64,000 nt of DNA from Branchinecta lynchi (GCA_023053575.1 JAKZAP010000022.1:16658518-16722517); one strand, 5' to 3'; numbered from the stretch's first letter, positions 20,281 through 31,473 are shown. Translations and numbers: made by a program. The notes: generated from the sequence alone by a model not told the origin.

Positions 20281-20492
20281 TTTATTCAAACAATGTTTAT
20301 AACGGATACGTCAGCTATAATTCTTCGTCAGCGATATTTCGGCCCTTCTTGGCAAGGGTCCTCGTCAGGCTGTCAATCCTCTGGTTCAACTTCGGGGAAG
20401 GAAACAGACCTGTAATCGTAGCTGACGTATTCGTTGTAAACATTGTTTGAATAAATGTTTCAAAGTCAGCTTGGGCTCAAAGAATATTTATC
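20281..20492 (-). mobile_element. HHE copy nested in a TTAA MITE
   Basis: The flanks AGAAAAAGAG (20271-20280) and AGAAAAACAG (20493-20502) form a 10-bp duplication of MITE sequence with one mismatch. The arms TTCAAACAATGTTTATAACG and CGTTGTAAACATTGTTTGAA are inverted; the tail AAGTCAGCTTGGGCTCAAAG lies on the right, so the element is in minus orientation. It has one intact ribozyme core. Confidence 0.9.
20329..20372 (-). ncRNA. Hammerhead ribozyme, minimal type I, CAGC subtype
   Basis: Minus strand 5'-3': CAGC, CUGACGA, stem II of 21 nt (GG-A bulge-CCCUU, loop GCCAAG, AAGGG-CC), GAAA, UAUC, GCUG. It is identical over the 44 nt to both motifs in the palindromic element at 42.4 kb. Stem I CAGC:GCUG, cleavage expected after UAUC. 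Confidence 0.85.
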
Positions 20493-20634
20493 AGAAAAAC
20501 AGGTTATGTAATTTGTTTCCCTGTTTTCTCTACAAGTCAATGGGTCTCGGAAACGGCTTAAAACAGCCAAAACCGTTGGTTATTTCTTGAAACCACAGCA
20601 TAGTTCTAAGTATTCCAATATTTTAAAATACTCT

Positions 20635-20702
20635 AAGTAAGTAAGCGGAATAAATGAAGAAAATAAACAAAACACATAAACACACAGAGGACACTTAATT
20701 TT
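20635..20702 (-). mobile_element. LINE/SINE 3' end with (CTTA)n tail
   Basis: Reverse complement: GTGTTTATGTGTTTTGTTT, ATTTTCTTCATTTATTCCGC then TTACTTAC. The same 3' end is at 30996-31110 and 60865-60975. Inserted in the TTAA MITE. Confidence 0.65.
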
Positions 20703-20740
20703 CAATCTTAAGTAGAAGAGTAGTACGAGGGGTCCTTTAA

Positions 20741-21671
20741 GAAAAGAAGACATGGTTCTATTTACTTTTTAGTTGCATCTCTTCCGTTCTTGGTTCTATA
20801 CCTTGAACGACAAGTGTTGATTCTAAAATAATTAACTGTTATTACTCGAATCAACGAACAAGGATCCATCCTTTTCCAGACCACCAACAAAGCTTATAAA
20901 CTGGAAATCCGTATACTTTTTTTGGGAGGGGGGAGGGGCGATACAAATTCTTATCCCTCCTTCGGCAAGGGCCTTGGAGTAGGCTTCCTTGTCATAGTAG
21001 GCCTACCTTTAAGGAGGACAACGAGTCCACCTTGGGTTGCCAACTTTCGATTGTAGCGGCAAACATTAGACAGCACCGGTTACCACGTGTTAGAACATTC
21101 AATCAGCATATTCAGAAGCGGAATCAGATAATTTATGGCCGGCACCGCTGGTTTCGGCAAGTGCCAGACGGTGCCGGAAAAGCGGTGCAGAGCAGGTGCC
21201 GGGGAGTCGGTAACCCCCCGAAAACAATAACCGTCAAAAAACGTCGAAACAGATATGAACCAATAAAGAAAAGAAAAAATTTGCTGTCCTGCAACTGACC
21301 GGAATGAGGTGGCCCATGTCCAAAACTTGGGCAATGTTACGGATTTATATTTTGCTCAGATCTATAGACGAGAGCTTACAAACAAAAAATCTGCCATTCG
21401 ACGACTAAGCCAGCTGTAAGGTATAATTTTTACTTACTTTTCAAGGAGCAATTCAATACTAAAATCCAGATGGTAAAATGCATTTTAACCTTGAAATTTC
21501 TTAATTTCCGCATATTCAAAATCCTTCACGACCAAATGTCCTGAATAAATGGGTAGCTGTATCTTAATTGTACAGTCAGTACGAACAAACTTGAATCTAA
21601 TCCGAGCATGACAAAACATTCATTCTCGGACATGGCAACAAGCTATCAACCGAATCCCTCGCCTTTAAATT
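20741..21671. other. Unassigned intergenic DNA
   Basis: No gene or shared repeat; a G-rich run lies near 20923-20940. Confidence 0.5.
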
Positions 21672-24600
21672 GTGTTGCGAGAGCAACACTTTGGTTTTGT
21701 CCTGTTTTTTTTTGTTTTTTTTTTTTTTTTTTCCTATGACTCCGATTTCATTTTATTCCTGGTAACTGGGAAGGGTCTAACCTGTGCGGTTTTTACGGAA
21801 AGTGTGGACTTTAGGCCGGATTGATGAATATGACATTACATTTTGGAAAGCTCCGTAGAACTCTTGCCTGGGGCCAATAAGGATGGTTTTTGCTTGTCAT
21901 CGAGCCAGAGCCTACGGTTTGCGAAGTGAAGTGGAGTTGTATAGCCTATGTCGGAGAGGACCATCTCAAGTTGTGTAGCGAACCTTTCGTTTCATCAAAC
22001 CATGTTTCTGCTTTCGAGTGGAAAGCTCCGTTCTAGCACGCTAGCAGGCAGGCACCAGTTTCAAATTGAAGATGGACTAAAATCTATAAGTGTTAAATAT
22101 ATGCGGCAGTTACCCGGCCCCACAGCCAACATATCTTCTTTGAGTGATAAATAGAAAAATCTACAGAGACAAAAAAGTGGCTTTTTCCCACGGGTCCGAA
22201 AGTGCTGCCATCTATTGTTTCTGTCCATGTCTGTGACGATTCCAGCTGAGTTTACAAAATTTTTTTTTTGCACTTGGGTTTGCGGTAGAGTAACGGTATC
22301 AGATGTGCCCCTTAAACTTTAAAAGTTCTCTCATTGCTAAAGAAACTAGAGCTTATCCTTTGCTCCTTTCTAAGTCGTGACGTTAGAAAGTTGGCCTACG
22401 GCAAAAAAGTCAACTTTTGAACTAAGACAGGTAGAATTTTTTTTTCGACGGCAATCGATAGCCACTGATGAGCTGATCAAAGTATATGTCATCCATTTTT
22501 TGGTACAAAAATTCCTTCATGAGATACACCAGTTTGAAAATTTCAAAGGGGTTGACAACTTCAGTAGTAAGGTACATTGAAACCAAAAATAGGCGATAGC
22601 AGTTATGAGCCATGTAGGGGACTTTTAAGCAACAGTCGACTGTTAGCTCATAATCATCTTCGGTAATGAGGGACTTGCAGCTTTTGCTAGTTGGTGTACC
22701 TGTTATTTGTTTCCGGTGTATTCGATGGTAAGAACAATTTGGTTCCATTTGTGTACGCGATTTCAGCTGAGTTTATCATTCGTTTTTTTGCACTTGGGTT
22801 TGCGGTAGAGAAATGGTATCAGATGTACCTCTTAAACTTTAGAAGTTCTCTCATTGCTAAAGAAACTAGAGCTTATCCTTTGCTCCTTTCTAAGTGGTGA
22901 CGTTAGAAAGTTGGCCTACGGCAAAAAAGTCAACTTTTGAACTAAGACAGGTAGAATTTTTTTTTTCGACGGCAATCGATAGCCGCTGATGAGCTGATCA
23001 AAGTATATGTCATCCATTTTTTGGTACACAAATTCCTTCATGAGATACACCAGTTTGAAAGTTTCAAGGGGTTGACAACTTCAGTAGTAAGGTACACACT
23101 GAAACCAAAAATAGGTGATACCAGTTGTGAGACATGTAGGGGACTTGTACGCGGCAGTCGAGTGTTAGCTCATAATCATCTTCGGCAATAAGGGGTTTGC
23201 AGCTTTCGCTAGTTGGCGTACCTGTCATTTGATGGTAAGAACAATTAGGTTCCCAATTGTAAGACATGCAAGGGACTTAATAGGCTGTTATGCTACAAAA
23301 ATCTTCAGCGATGAGGGGTTTGAAACTTTTGCTAGCCGGTGTACCCATTATTTTTATCCGGTGAACTTGATGTCTATCACGGGAAAGGGACTTGTCAGTA
23401 GAATCGGTGCACGAGGGGCTAGAAATTTGTGCAAATTGTTGCACATTGTATTCGATTTATATAAAACTGACGGTAAGAAAGTTTGTATCGATGGTCTCTC
23501 GCTGTATCCTAGGATTTACTGTTTTCGCAACGGGTACAAACGATAATGTAAAATAAGGTAGTTTCGTAATAATTAATAGTGTCATCTATGGTATTTTAAT
23601 CCTGAAAAGTTACGGATAGCTTTATAATACCAACTAGATTATATAGGATATTGTTCCAAGTTTTCATCCGTCACGATGTCTACGATTGAAAAGGATAAAG
23701 TTCAACTGACTGCAAAGTCAATTTAGTCCCTTTTTCCGATATTCTTTTGTTGTGGTTAGGGCAATCGATGCCCTTGATGAGCTGATCAAAGTATATGTCA
23801 TCCATTTTTTTTGAACAAAAATCCTTCATGAGATAAACCAGTTTGAAAGTTTCAAGGGGTTGACAACTTCAGGAGTAAGGTACACACTGAAACCAAAAAT
23901 AGGGGATACCAGTTGTAAGACATGTAAGGGACTTGTAACCAACAGTCGACTGTAAGCAACAGTCGACTGTTAGCTCATAATCATCTTCGGCAATGAGGAG
24001 TTTGCAGCATTTGCTAGTTGGTATACCTGTTATTTGTATCAGGTGTATTAGATGGTAAGAACAATTTTGTTCCCAAAAAGCCAAAACGGCTTTTATGCTA
24101 TAATCATCTTCAGCGATGAGCGGTTTGCAACTTTTAATAGCTGGTGTATCCATTATTTGTTCCGATGAATTTGATGTCAATCACGGGAGAGGGACTTGTA
24201 AGTAAGAATCGGTTCACGAGGGGCTAGAAATTTTTGAAAATTGGTGCACATTGTATTCGATATCTGTAAATATGACGGTAAGAAAGTTTGTATCGATGGT
24301 CTATCGCTATAACCGAAGATTAACTGTTTACACAACGGGTACAAACGATACGGTAATCTAAAACAATAAGGTAGTTTTGTAATAATTAATAGTGTCATCT
24401 ATGGTATTTTAGTCCTGAAACGTTACGGATAGCTTTATAATACCAACTAGATTATATAAGATATTGTTCCAAGTTTTCATCCGTCACGATATCTACGATT
24501 GAAAAGGATAAAGCTCAACTGACCGCCAAGTCAATTTAGTCCCTTCTTCCGATATTGTTTTGTTGTTGGTTTTACAACGCTAAAGAACAGCTTTTGATCA

Positions 24601-24709
24601 TGTGATTATTCTTTTTAGAACATACCGTTTTAAAAGCTTCGATAAGTTGACAATTTCAGCATTTAACCGACAGCGAAGAAACAAAACCAAAGTGTTGCTC
24701 TCGCAACAC
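21672..24709. mobile_element. 3-kb block bounded by 29-bp inverted repeats
   Basis: GTGTTGCGAGAGCAACAC plus TTTGGTTTTGT at 21672-21700 is exactly inverted at 24681-24709. The first 18 bp are themselves a hairpin. Between lie a T-rich tract (21705-21732) and tandem duplications (22283-24560). No target duplication is clear, so it may be one transposon or two independent insertions of a small palindromic repeat. Confidence 0.45.
22283..24560. repeat. Tandem duplications with 521- and about 800-bp offsets
   Basis: GCAATCGATAGCC occurs at 22451 and 22972 (offset 521) and GCAATCGATGCC at 23761 (offset 789). The phrase GTCATCTATGGTATTTTA at 23581 returns at 24394 (offset 813). Within the large units a 120-bp sub-repeat around TCATCTTCGGCAATGAGG is itself doubled. 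On the minus strand the sub-repeat reads TPTSKSCKPLIAEDDYELT-like peptides, but stops and frameshifts interrupt them. No family is recognised. Confidence 0.8.
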
Positions 24710-24774
24710 TTTAGTCGGCGAAGCCGGACAAAGGTTGCCGCAACACTTCACGTTGCCCCGGCAACGTAGGTCTA
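24681..24774. repeat. Cluster of four small palindromes
   Basis: Consecutive hairpins: GTGTTGC-TCTC-GCAACAC, GTCGGCGAAGCCGGAC, GGTTGCCGCAAC and CGTTGCCCCGGCAACG. The same series, in reverse, is at 29524-29600. Confidence 0.7.
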
Positions 24775-24850
24775 GTTTTATGTGCGAATGTTGCGAAGTG
24801 GGCAAATTAACGGAGAAAATCTTTGGGGGAGTGTTTTAGGGGGGGGGCGG
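24775..24850 (+). pseudogene. LINE C-terminal fragment
   Basis: It reads MCECCEVGKLTEKIFGGVF, matching MCECWEMGKLTEEIFGGSV on the minus strand at 32957-33020, the part after the C-terminal zinc ribbon of a non-LTR ORF2. Both end against a C/G homopolymer. Confidence 0.6.
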
Positions 24851-25396
24851 TAATAGATCTGACTGGAGTGGCTTCATAGTAACGACAAATCTTGCTAAGT
24901 TTGTCCGGTTAGCATCAAGCACCGGGAGGATCTAATGTAAGTGGTATAAAGTTATATCTTAGATTTCCTTTTTGTTTATTTTTCCTTCTTCTGTGTGTTT
25001 TTTTTCTATGTTGTTGCTATGACCAGTTTGCTTTTTGCAATAAACGTCATATCCTGTAATATCATAGGCGATCCCATAGTTTGTTCTTGTAGATCTCGAA
25101 TCTCAAAAATGGTGATCATTCCTAACCGCTTTCGAAAGACGAAATCCAAGAATTTAGTTTTTTACAGGTCCACTCGTGGTGGTGGTGGTGGGAAGGGGGG
25201 GGGGGGTGCTTGGCGATAATACTTCCCGTATGTGAGCAGCTGAAATTTGAGGTTAATTACAAATAGATACTGACATCTGACAAGTTTAAGAAATTCGGGT
25301 GAATGACGTATTAGTGTTAAAACAATGGTTTTTGCAGTTGTGTACCGTACATGTTCTGTCAATTAATTTGTAAGTCAAAATTAGCTATCTTTCAGA
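24851..25396. other. Unassigned intergenic DNA
   Basis: A GGTGGTGGTGGTGGG tract and a G run lie at 25175-25206. No gene is supported. Confidence 0.5.
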
Positions 25397-26342
25397 AACA
25401 AGACCAAAGGTTTCGATGGGATCTCAAAAATTTAATATTGCATCCAGACAATTTCCAGACTCCTTGAACATTTTACTAGTCTACTAAGATTTAGAAACAG
25501 AATAAGGCCAATGGCTATCTGAGAAAACCAATTTCGGATATGCATCCAGCATGTGTGTATTTACCCCTAGGTTATACGTCATATCTGCTTTGACGAAATA
25601 GGTCAAAACTTCCTGCCTTACTTGTGCCAAATCTCCGTCTTCGATCGGATTCAGGGCGAACTATTTGTTCGGCCAAAACTAAAGCTCAAACACGAATTCA
25701 GCCTATCGCCTTACCCCTATAATCAACTTCAGATAAAACTTTAACGAATATTCAGGTTTGGCCAGATTCCAGGCGAACTATTTTTCAGGGTAGAAAATGA
25801 TTGTCAAATGCGGATTCAGCATGTCTTCTTACCCCTAAGTCAAATATCTAATCAACTTCAAAAGAACATTTACCTTTAATAAATTTGGCCCGGATTCCGG
25901 GCCAACTACTTGTCCAACGAGAAAATGGTTCACATAGGAATGTTCAGCATGTTTTCTTACCCCTAAATCGAACATCCAATCAGCTTTATACAACACTTTT
26001 ACTTTTAACAAACGTTCCGGTTTGGGCCGGATTCCGAGCGAACTACTTGTCCGGCTGCAGCATGTCCTCTTACCCCTAAATGGACTATCTCATTGGCTAT
26101 TAAAAAATATTTTGTTCGCCATTTAATCTGAACCCCCTTCCCCACCCCTAAATGTAGGGCTACAGTAGATGTAGGGGGCTACATCTACGAACTTGACCTG
26201 TCCCTTGGCCAAAAGAATCCTCACACCAAGTTTCATCAAAATATCACATTCCCATCGAGAGTCCTCGTGCTCACAGTCGGGCGGACGGACGGACATCTTT
26301 TAAGAAGTCATAGGTCTCCTTCCACTTACGTTTTGGGATCCC
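25397..26342 (-). mobile_element. GWC element
   Basis: Plus strand from AACAAGACCAAAGG with TTTCGATGGGATCTC to ACTTACGTTTTGGGATCCC. About five internal units. Microsatellite-like GGGCGGACGGACGGAC near the 5' end of the element. Confidence 0.85.
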
Positions 26343-27251
26343 AAAAACCGTCATGGTCGACCAATTTTCTAATCATTGCCATTCACAAACTTTTTGTGTG
26401 TTAATTTCCCACTGGTTCAAGGTCTCAAAAATCACAGGATTGTTTGAACAAAAACCCTCAAAAATTTCAGCGAAAACCAATGGAAAAGAAAGCTAAATCC
26501 TATAACAAAGTAATTACTGATTTAGTCGAAATTGATTGGCGCCTGGTTAGGATTAGTGGGTGTACTGCAAATCGTGGGTAACAATCTACTTCAATCTAAC
26601 CTAACAAAGATTTCTGCAGAGTTTTGTTTCAGCAAATAGTAGTTAAAGTAAAATTTAAGACAAATCAAATCAAACTTTGCTACAACGGTTGCAGCATCCA
26701 ATAGTTTCGTGCTTGAGACAAGGGGTTATCCAGAACAAAGAAATTTTGTTTGGCGCTGCTATAAAAGTAAATACTTTACTTTCCAGAATACCGGATATCT
26801 GTGGCGTCCGTACAGTCGAGCCAATCCTTCCGGATATGCATGAGGATGACGCTAGCTTTCTATTATTCAACATTTCCTAAATACCCCCCCCTCAAAATCT
26901 CTTCTTTCCAATCAAAGCTGTCAATCACTCCGTCTTTTCCCCTATTCCATCGGTGTTCTCATCTATTTACTCTCCTAACTCTGTTGCATATAGGGCACCT
27001 TTCTAGATTCCAAAATCTGACGCGCCCCACTTCGTGATGTTTTGGCCCGGATTTTCCTATTGGATCCACGCCGGATATCAGGAATCCGGAACATAAATAT
27101 GTAAGGTGACCCATGGCATTTAACAACACCACACTCTGATCACGATAGATCTCTGCGGACAACTGAGGCCTGAGCAGACAGACGAGGAAAGGGATTTGCA
27201 GGGACAAACGAAAACAAAAAGATCGGAAAGACGTAAAGTGCCGAGACTGTT
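26343..27251. other. Unassigned intergenic DNA
   Basis: Nothing recognised; frames on opposite strands at 26670-26880 mirror each other and lack family motifs. Confidence 0.5.
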
Positions 27252-27351
27252 TGTGCTGTGTGGGATCAGCGATAAAGACTGCCAAAAAAAATCAGGTTCG
27301 CCAAGAAACTTCCGACCATTGAAGCGTGAAGACCTCAACAAACAGAAGAGA
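27252..27351 (+). repeat. Left part of a duplicated segment interrupted by a TGC element
   Basis: GTGCTGTGTGGGATCAGCGA through TTCGCCAAGAAACTTCCGAC to CAACAAACAGAAGAG matches 29616-29712. It continues at 29471 after the TGC insertion. Confidence 0.8.
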
Positions 27352-29470
27352 CAAGAGCTATGATCTCATATGGCACTCGTTACGAGTAGGTGGTACAAGA
27401 AAGTAGAAGAGAACTTCACAAAACCCCCGGCCATAAAAAAAATACTGTTCTAACCTAGAATTTTTATTTTTAGTAGGCTACCTACTCAAATTTGAAAATT
27501 TCCAAAATCACCTCCAAGCCATCGCCAACATTGCAAGTTTCAACCCAAGGAATTCACTCGCTTATGTCCCTAGACGTGCCCAACATGCGGGATCGCCAGA
27601 ATAAAGCCCCCCCCCCCCCCCCCCCAAGTCCCCCATAGTGTCTGAATCTGGTATGTTTATGTCATCGATGTATCTTGGACGTGCGCTTGTTCTTCCCACC
27701 CGGTTTCATACCGATCCCTCCACTCTAAGCGTTTCCCAAGATTTCCGGTTCCCCCCTCCGGCTCCCGCCAAAGTTACCGGATCCGATCAGCATTTGAACT
27801 TGGTCGTCTTTCCAAATATCAAGTTTCATTAAGATCCGATTACCCGTTGGAAAGTTATAAATACCTCAAAATTCCGGATTCCCGCTTCCTCGACTCCTCC
27901 CAAGAGCTGACATGGAACTACTGAGACGATGGCTCTTTCCACTTGCCAAGTTTCATTCAAATCCAATCACCCGTTCAAAAACTGCCCCTGCCACTAGATT
28001 GCGCATTCTCAATCCCTCCACTCCTCCCAAGATGGTCGGATCGAGGAATCGACTATTCTCAACTCAATCTATTCGGGTCCCTGACACGCCTACCAAGTTT
28101 CATCGTCCTAGCACATCAGGAAGTACCGAAATCGCGCGCTTACTAGAGATGTGGACCACCCACCCAACTTACTCACAGTGACCAAATCCCGTCCTATCAT
28201 GCCAATGACGTATCTAGAACTTTTGCTTGTTCTTCCCCCTAGTTCCATCCCGATCCCTCCACTCTAAGCGTTTCCAAAGATTTCCGGTTCCACCCCTCCA
28301 ACTCCTCCCAATGTCACCGGATCCAGTCCGGATTTAAACTGGGATACACGAGGCCTTTCTAAATATCAAGGTTCATTTAAATCCGTTAACCCGTTCAATA
28401 GCTGAGCTTGCCACTAGATTCCGGATTCCCCATCCCTACACTCACCCAAGATGGTCGGATCGGGGAAATCGGCATCGGGTACCTGACAAGCCTGCCAAGT
28501 TTCATCGCCGTAGCACATCAGGAAGTACCGAAAACGTGGGATCAATAGAAACTCGGACCCCCCCCCCCCCCCCCCCAGCTCCCCCACAGTCACCGGATCC
28601 GTTCCGGTTATGTCATTCACGTATGTAGGACTTGTGTTTGTTCTTCCCACCAAGTTCCATCACGATCTCTCCATTCTAAGCGTTTACCAAGATTCCCCCC
28701 CCCCCCCCCCCCCCCTCCAACTCCCCATAATGTCACCGGATCCGGCCCGGGCTTAAACTGGGGCGTCCGAGACACGAGGCCCTTCTATATGTCATGTTTC
28801 ACTGAGATCCGATCACCCGTTCGTAAGTTAAAAATACCTAATTTTTCCGGATTCCCCTCCCTCCAGCCCCACCCCCCACCCCCCATATCGTCGTATCGGG
28901 GAAACAACTATTCTCAAGTCAATCTGTTCGGGTCCCTGACATGCCTGCCAATTTTCATCGTTCTCGCACATCAGGAAGCACCGAACTCGCGGGATCACTA
29001 GAAACTCGCCCCCCCCCCAACACCCCCAAAGTGAGCGGATCCGGTCAGGTTATGTCAATCACGTATCTAAGACTTGTGCTTGTTCTTTCCACCATTCCAA
29101 TATTTCCAGCTTCCCCCTCCAACGTCACCGGATCCGGTCTGGATTTAAAATGGGACGTCTGAGACACGATGTTCTTCCATATATAAAGTTTCATTAAGAT
29201 CCAATCACCCGTTCGTAAGTTAAAAATAACTCACTTTTCCCATTTTTCCGGATTCCCACTCCCTCCACCCCCCCCCCCCCCAGATGGTCGGATTTGGGAA
29301 ACGACTATTTCTAATTTAATCTGGTCCGGTCCCTGATATACCTGCCAAGTTTCATCGTCCTAGCTTATCTGGAAGTGCCCGAACTAGCAAAAGCGGGACA
29401 GACAGACCGACCGACTGACGGACAGAAATTGCGATCGCTATATGGCACTTGGCCGAAGGGCAGTGCCATA
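27352..29470 (+). mobile_element. TGC element, copy 2, with defined empty site
   Basis: It starts CAAGAGCTATGATCTCAT and ends with a hairpin whose TATGGCACT and AGTGCCATA arms pair perfectly below a partly paired GGCC-GAA-GGGC top. The empty counterpart CAGAAGAGAAAAACCTGAC at 29706-29724 shows that insertion added the element with at most one extra A and no longer duplication. Four diverged internal units start near 27656, 28197, 28606 and 29049, each with long poly-C runs. Confidence 0.85.
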
Positions 29471-29769
29471 AAAAACCTAACATGACAAAAGCGCCACCTT
29501 CTCAACCTATGGGAGAACAAACTAGACTTAGCAACGTCAAGTGTTGCGGCAACCTTTGTCCGGTTTCGCCGACTAAAGTGTTGCGTTTTGTTTTGGTTTG
29601 TTTGCAAAAAGGTGGAGTGCTGTGTGAGATCAGCGATATAAACTGCCAAAAACTCAGGTTCGCCAAGAAACTTCCGACCGTTAAAGTGTGAAGACCTCAA
29701 CACACAGAAGAGAAAAACCTGACATGACAAAAAGCGCCACCATCTCGACGTATGTGAGAATAAACTACT
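29471..29769 (+). repeat. Duplicated segment containing the TGC empty site
   Basis: 29471-29526 and 29714-29769 share CTRACATGACAAAA, GCGCCACC, TCTCRAC and TATGKGAGAA. Together with 27252-27351 this shows an ancestral direct duplication, one copy of which received the TGC element. The palindrome cluster at 29524-29600 lies in between. Confidence 0.75.
29524..29600. repeat. Palindrome cluster, second copy, inverted
   Basis: AGTGTTGCGGCAACC, TTTGTCCGGTTTCGCCGAC and TAAAGTGTTGCG are the reverse of 24700-24774. The terminal GTGTTGCTCTCGCAACAC hairpin is absent here. Confidence 0.65.
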
Positions 29770-30070
29770 AAACAACCTCGTAAACAACAGCCATGTGCGC
29801 AATAAAAACCAATAAATGCTCGAATAAATCTCAAAGGAACCTCGAAATATTAGTACTTCTCGACCCACACTTAGGTACTCAGTCAAGTGGCCAATCCAAG
29901 GGTTGGCAACTCTCCGTAAATATACTGAGACTGAGCAACAACTATAAGACTAACCATGACAGATAACGTGTCCGAAACACCGACCGAGAACCCATCGGAC
30001 CCAGGATGTAGGCTACTCCAAAATCGATGTTAAATTTGAAGACTCGCGACAACATTTTTTTCCAGCTGAT
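29770..30070. other. Unassigned intergenic DNA
   Basis: Nothing recognised. Confidence 0.5.
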
Positions 30071-30670
30071 CTACAATTGCCCTCGAAAGAAGGGATTTCT
30101 CACTCTCCACCAGTTGGTGTAAGACTCGGCGCCCCAACGCATCACGTGGTGTGCATCGTTTATTCGAGAAACATGTTTCTGAGTTAACCACGTATCTCGC
30201 CACGTAGAGGGCGCACGGTCGCTCTGAAAACTGCGGGGCATTTTTCGAAAATGTTCGGTCAAGTCTGAGATTCTCGGCACTATTTGCATTGCGAGACTAG
30301 TGACCGACTCGAAACATGGCCGTTTCTGTCCAGTCAGTGACGACGCGTAGGCTATTACAAAATTGACGACTCGCATGGTCACTTTGCACTCGTTCTCTTC
30401 TATTTTGTAATGTAAGCAACAACATAAAATGAAACTGACGAAGAAAACAAATGTCCTTTCCAAGAAAAGTTTGTTGACGTCGTTTCCTTCCAAATCCTCA
30501 TATTTGTTAGGGTTTGATCCTGATCCGGCCAAAACGTTTTGCTTATCCACGAGCAAGGTGAAACAGAATACCTGTTGAGGTTCCGGGAAGAACAGAATTA
30601 AGTGAAAATGAGATTTGGTGCTTGAAAATGCACAAGTGAACATAGAGGGACAGATTCTAAAAATCACCAC
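30071..30670 (-). CDS. Unassigned open frame, 199 codons
   Basis: This is the longest frame outside recognised elements and C-rich repeats. I do not recognise the product. It starts at a Met codon ending at 30670. Residues about 71-87 are hydrophobic (FVFFVSFILCCCLHY), and the C-terminal third is rich in Trp, Arg and His. No signal peptide, repeats or catalytic motif can be named. There is no neighbouring exon evidence, no visible promoter, and the frame runs between unrelated repeats. It could be a single exon, a relic of an element, or chance in a locally GC-richer stretch. Confidence 0.15.
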   Translation of the reverse strand: MVIFRICPSMFTCAFSSTKSHFHLILFFPEPQQVFCFTLLVDKQNVLAGSGSNPNKYEDLEGNDVNKLFLERTFVFFVSFILCCCLHYKIEENECKVTMRVVNFVIAYASSLTGQKRPCFESVTSLAMQIVPRISDLTEHFRKMPRSFQSDRAPSTWRDTWLTQKHVSRINDAHHVMRWGAESYTNWWRVRNPFFRGQL

Positions 30671-31180
30671 CTTTCTCCATCGTTTCGTACATACGAATTT
30701 TTAGCACTTTCTCGGCCGTGCCGAGTTTCGCCGGTTACACAATGCAAAGTTTGCCAGAATCATGAACGTCCTCTGGCAACTCTTTAAAAAACAAAGATAT
30801 GAGAATCTTCTGTTTTTTACTTCTTTTATTTGCTTAGTTTTCGTACTTTTTAACCACGGCGCGTTCAATTTTCAAATGTTTTGCCCCCAGCTGCCGCGTC
30901 GGAGAGCAGGAAGGCTGGGTAGCATCGACAAGAGCTAACGAGAAAATCGCTCAATTCAGAAGGAAACAATGTCCACTGCTTCCTGACCGAAGATTAAAAA
31001 TTAAGTGTCTTTTTCTGTGTGTATATATGTGTTTTGTTTATTTTCGTCATTTACTCCGACTTTTCAAAATGGCGGGTCACAAATAAATTACTTACTTATT
31101 ATTTACTTAATGGTATTTTCGAGAAACATTTTTCTCATTCGTTTCATAGCGAAAAGATCATTTCTAGTAAGAGTTGTGCT
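30668..31180 (+). repeat. Duplicated segment, copy A (upstream of tRNA-Cys)
   Basis: CCTTTCTCCATCGTTTCGT, GAATTTTTAGC, GCCGTGCCGAGTTT, GCTAACGAGAAAATCGCT and TAGCGAAAAGATCATTTC occur in the same order as at 63379-63733. A LINE 3' end (30996-31110) has been inserted in this copy. Nature unknown. Confidence 0.7.
30996..31110 (+). mobile_element. LINE/SINE 3' end with ATTTACTTAC-type tail
   Basis: TTTTTCTGTGTGTATATATG, GTTTATTTTCGTCATTTACT, AAATGGCGGGTCACAAATAA then TTACTTACTTATT. Same family as 60865-60975 and 20635-20702. Confidence 0.7.
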
Positions 31181-31243
31181 TTGGGAAACCTCTAAGTGTC
31201 GAAACGTAAAGGAATCTGTTCCGCCAGCTACAAATAACAACCA

Positions 31244-31315
31244 GGGGATATAGCTCAGTGGTAGAGCATTCGACTGCAGATCGAGAGGTCCCCGGTTCAA
31301 ACCCGGGTGTCCCCT
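31244..31315 (+). tRNA. tRNA-Cys (anticodon GCA)
   Basis: A 72-nt cloverleaf: acceptor GGGGATA (31244-31250) pairs with TGTCCCC (31308-31314) with one G-T pair; D arm GCTC/GAGC; anticodon stem TTCGA/TCGAG around loop CTGCAGA with GCA at 31276-31278; T arm CCCGG/CCGGG around TTCAAAC; discriminator T as expected for tRNA-Cys. Internal A box (TAGCTCAGTGG) and B box (GGTTCAAACCC) are present. TTTT directly after the gene (31316-31319) is a Pol III terminator. No intron; CCA is not encoded. It is the only RNA gene of this class seen in the window. Confidence 0.97.
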
Positions 31316-31319
31316 TTTT
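31316..31319 (+). terminator. Pol III T-run terminator of tRNA-Cys
   Basis: Four T residues immediately after the discriminator base, the minimal Pol III termination signal. Confidence 0.85.
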
Positions 31320-31473
31320 GCACTTTTGCTCCAAACCTGTCGGCATTTGAACACTCCTCTCAGCACGGAAACTTGAAATGACGAAAGCACAGCTGAGGGC
31401 AGAGCAATCTGTCGCGCACCCAATCACGGCGTTTAAACGTTCCATTTCCGGTGCAACTGCGAGACGAATTGTA

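Larger units (their letters stand above)
20074..20736 (+). mobile_element. TTAA-flanked MITE, copy 2, with two nested insertions
   Basis: TTAA (20070-20073) then AGGACATTTCTTACC; the right end is GGGGTCCT then TTAA (20737-20740). An HHE (20281-20492) and a LINE 3' tail (20635-20702) interrupt it; outside them the sequence follows copy 1 at 2031. Confidence 0.85.

Noticed and set aside
22465..22500. CTGATGAG at 22465, 23006 and 23774 as possible hammerhead cores
   Set aside because: No GAAA with matching stems follows at the right distance.
31103..31445. Minus-strand frames of about 100 codons across 31244-31315
   Set aside because: They are the antisense translation of the tRNA-Cys gene, a common false protein.
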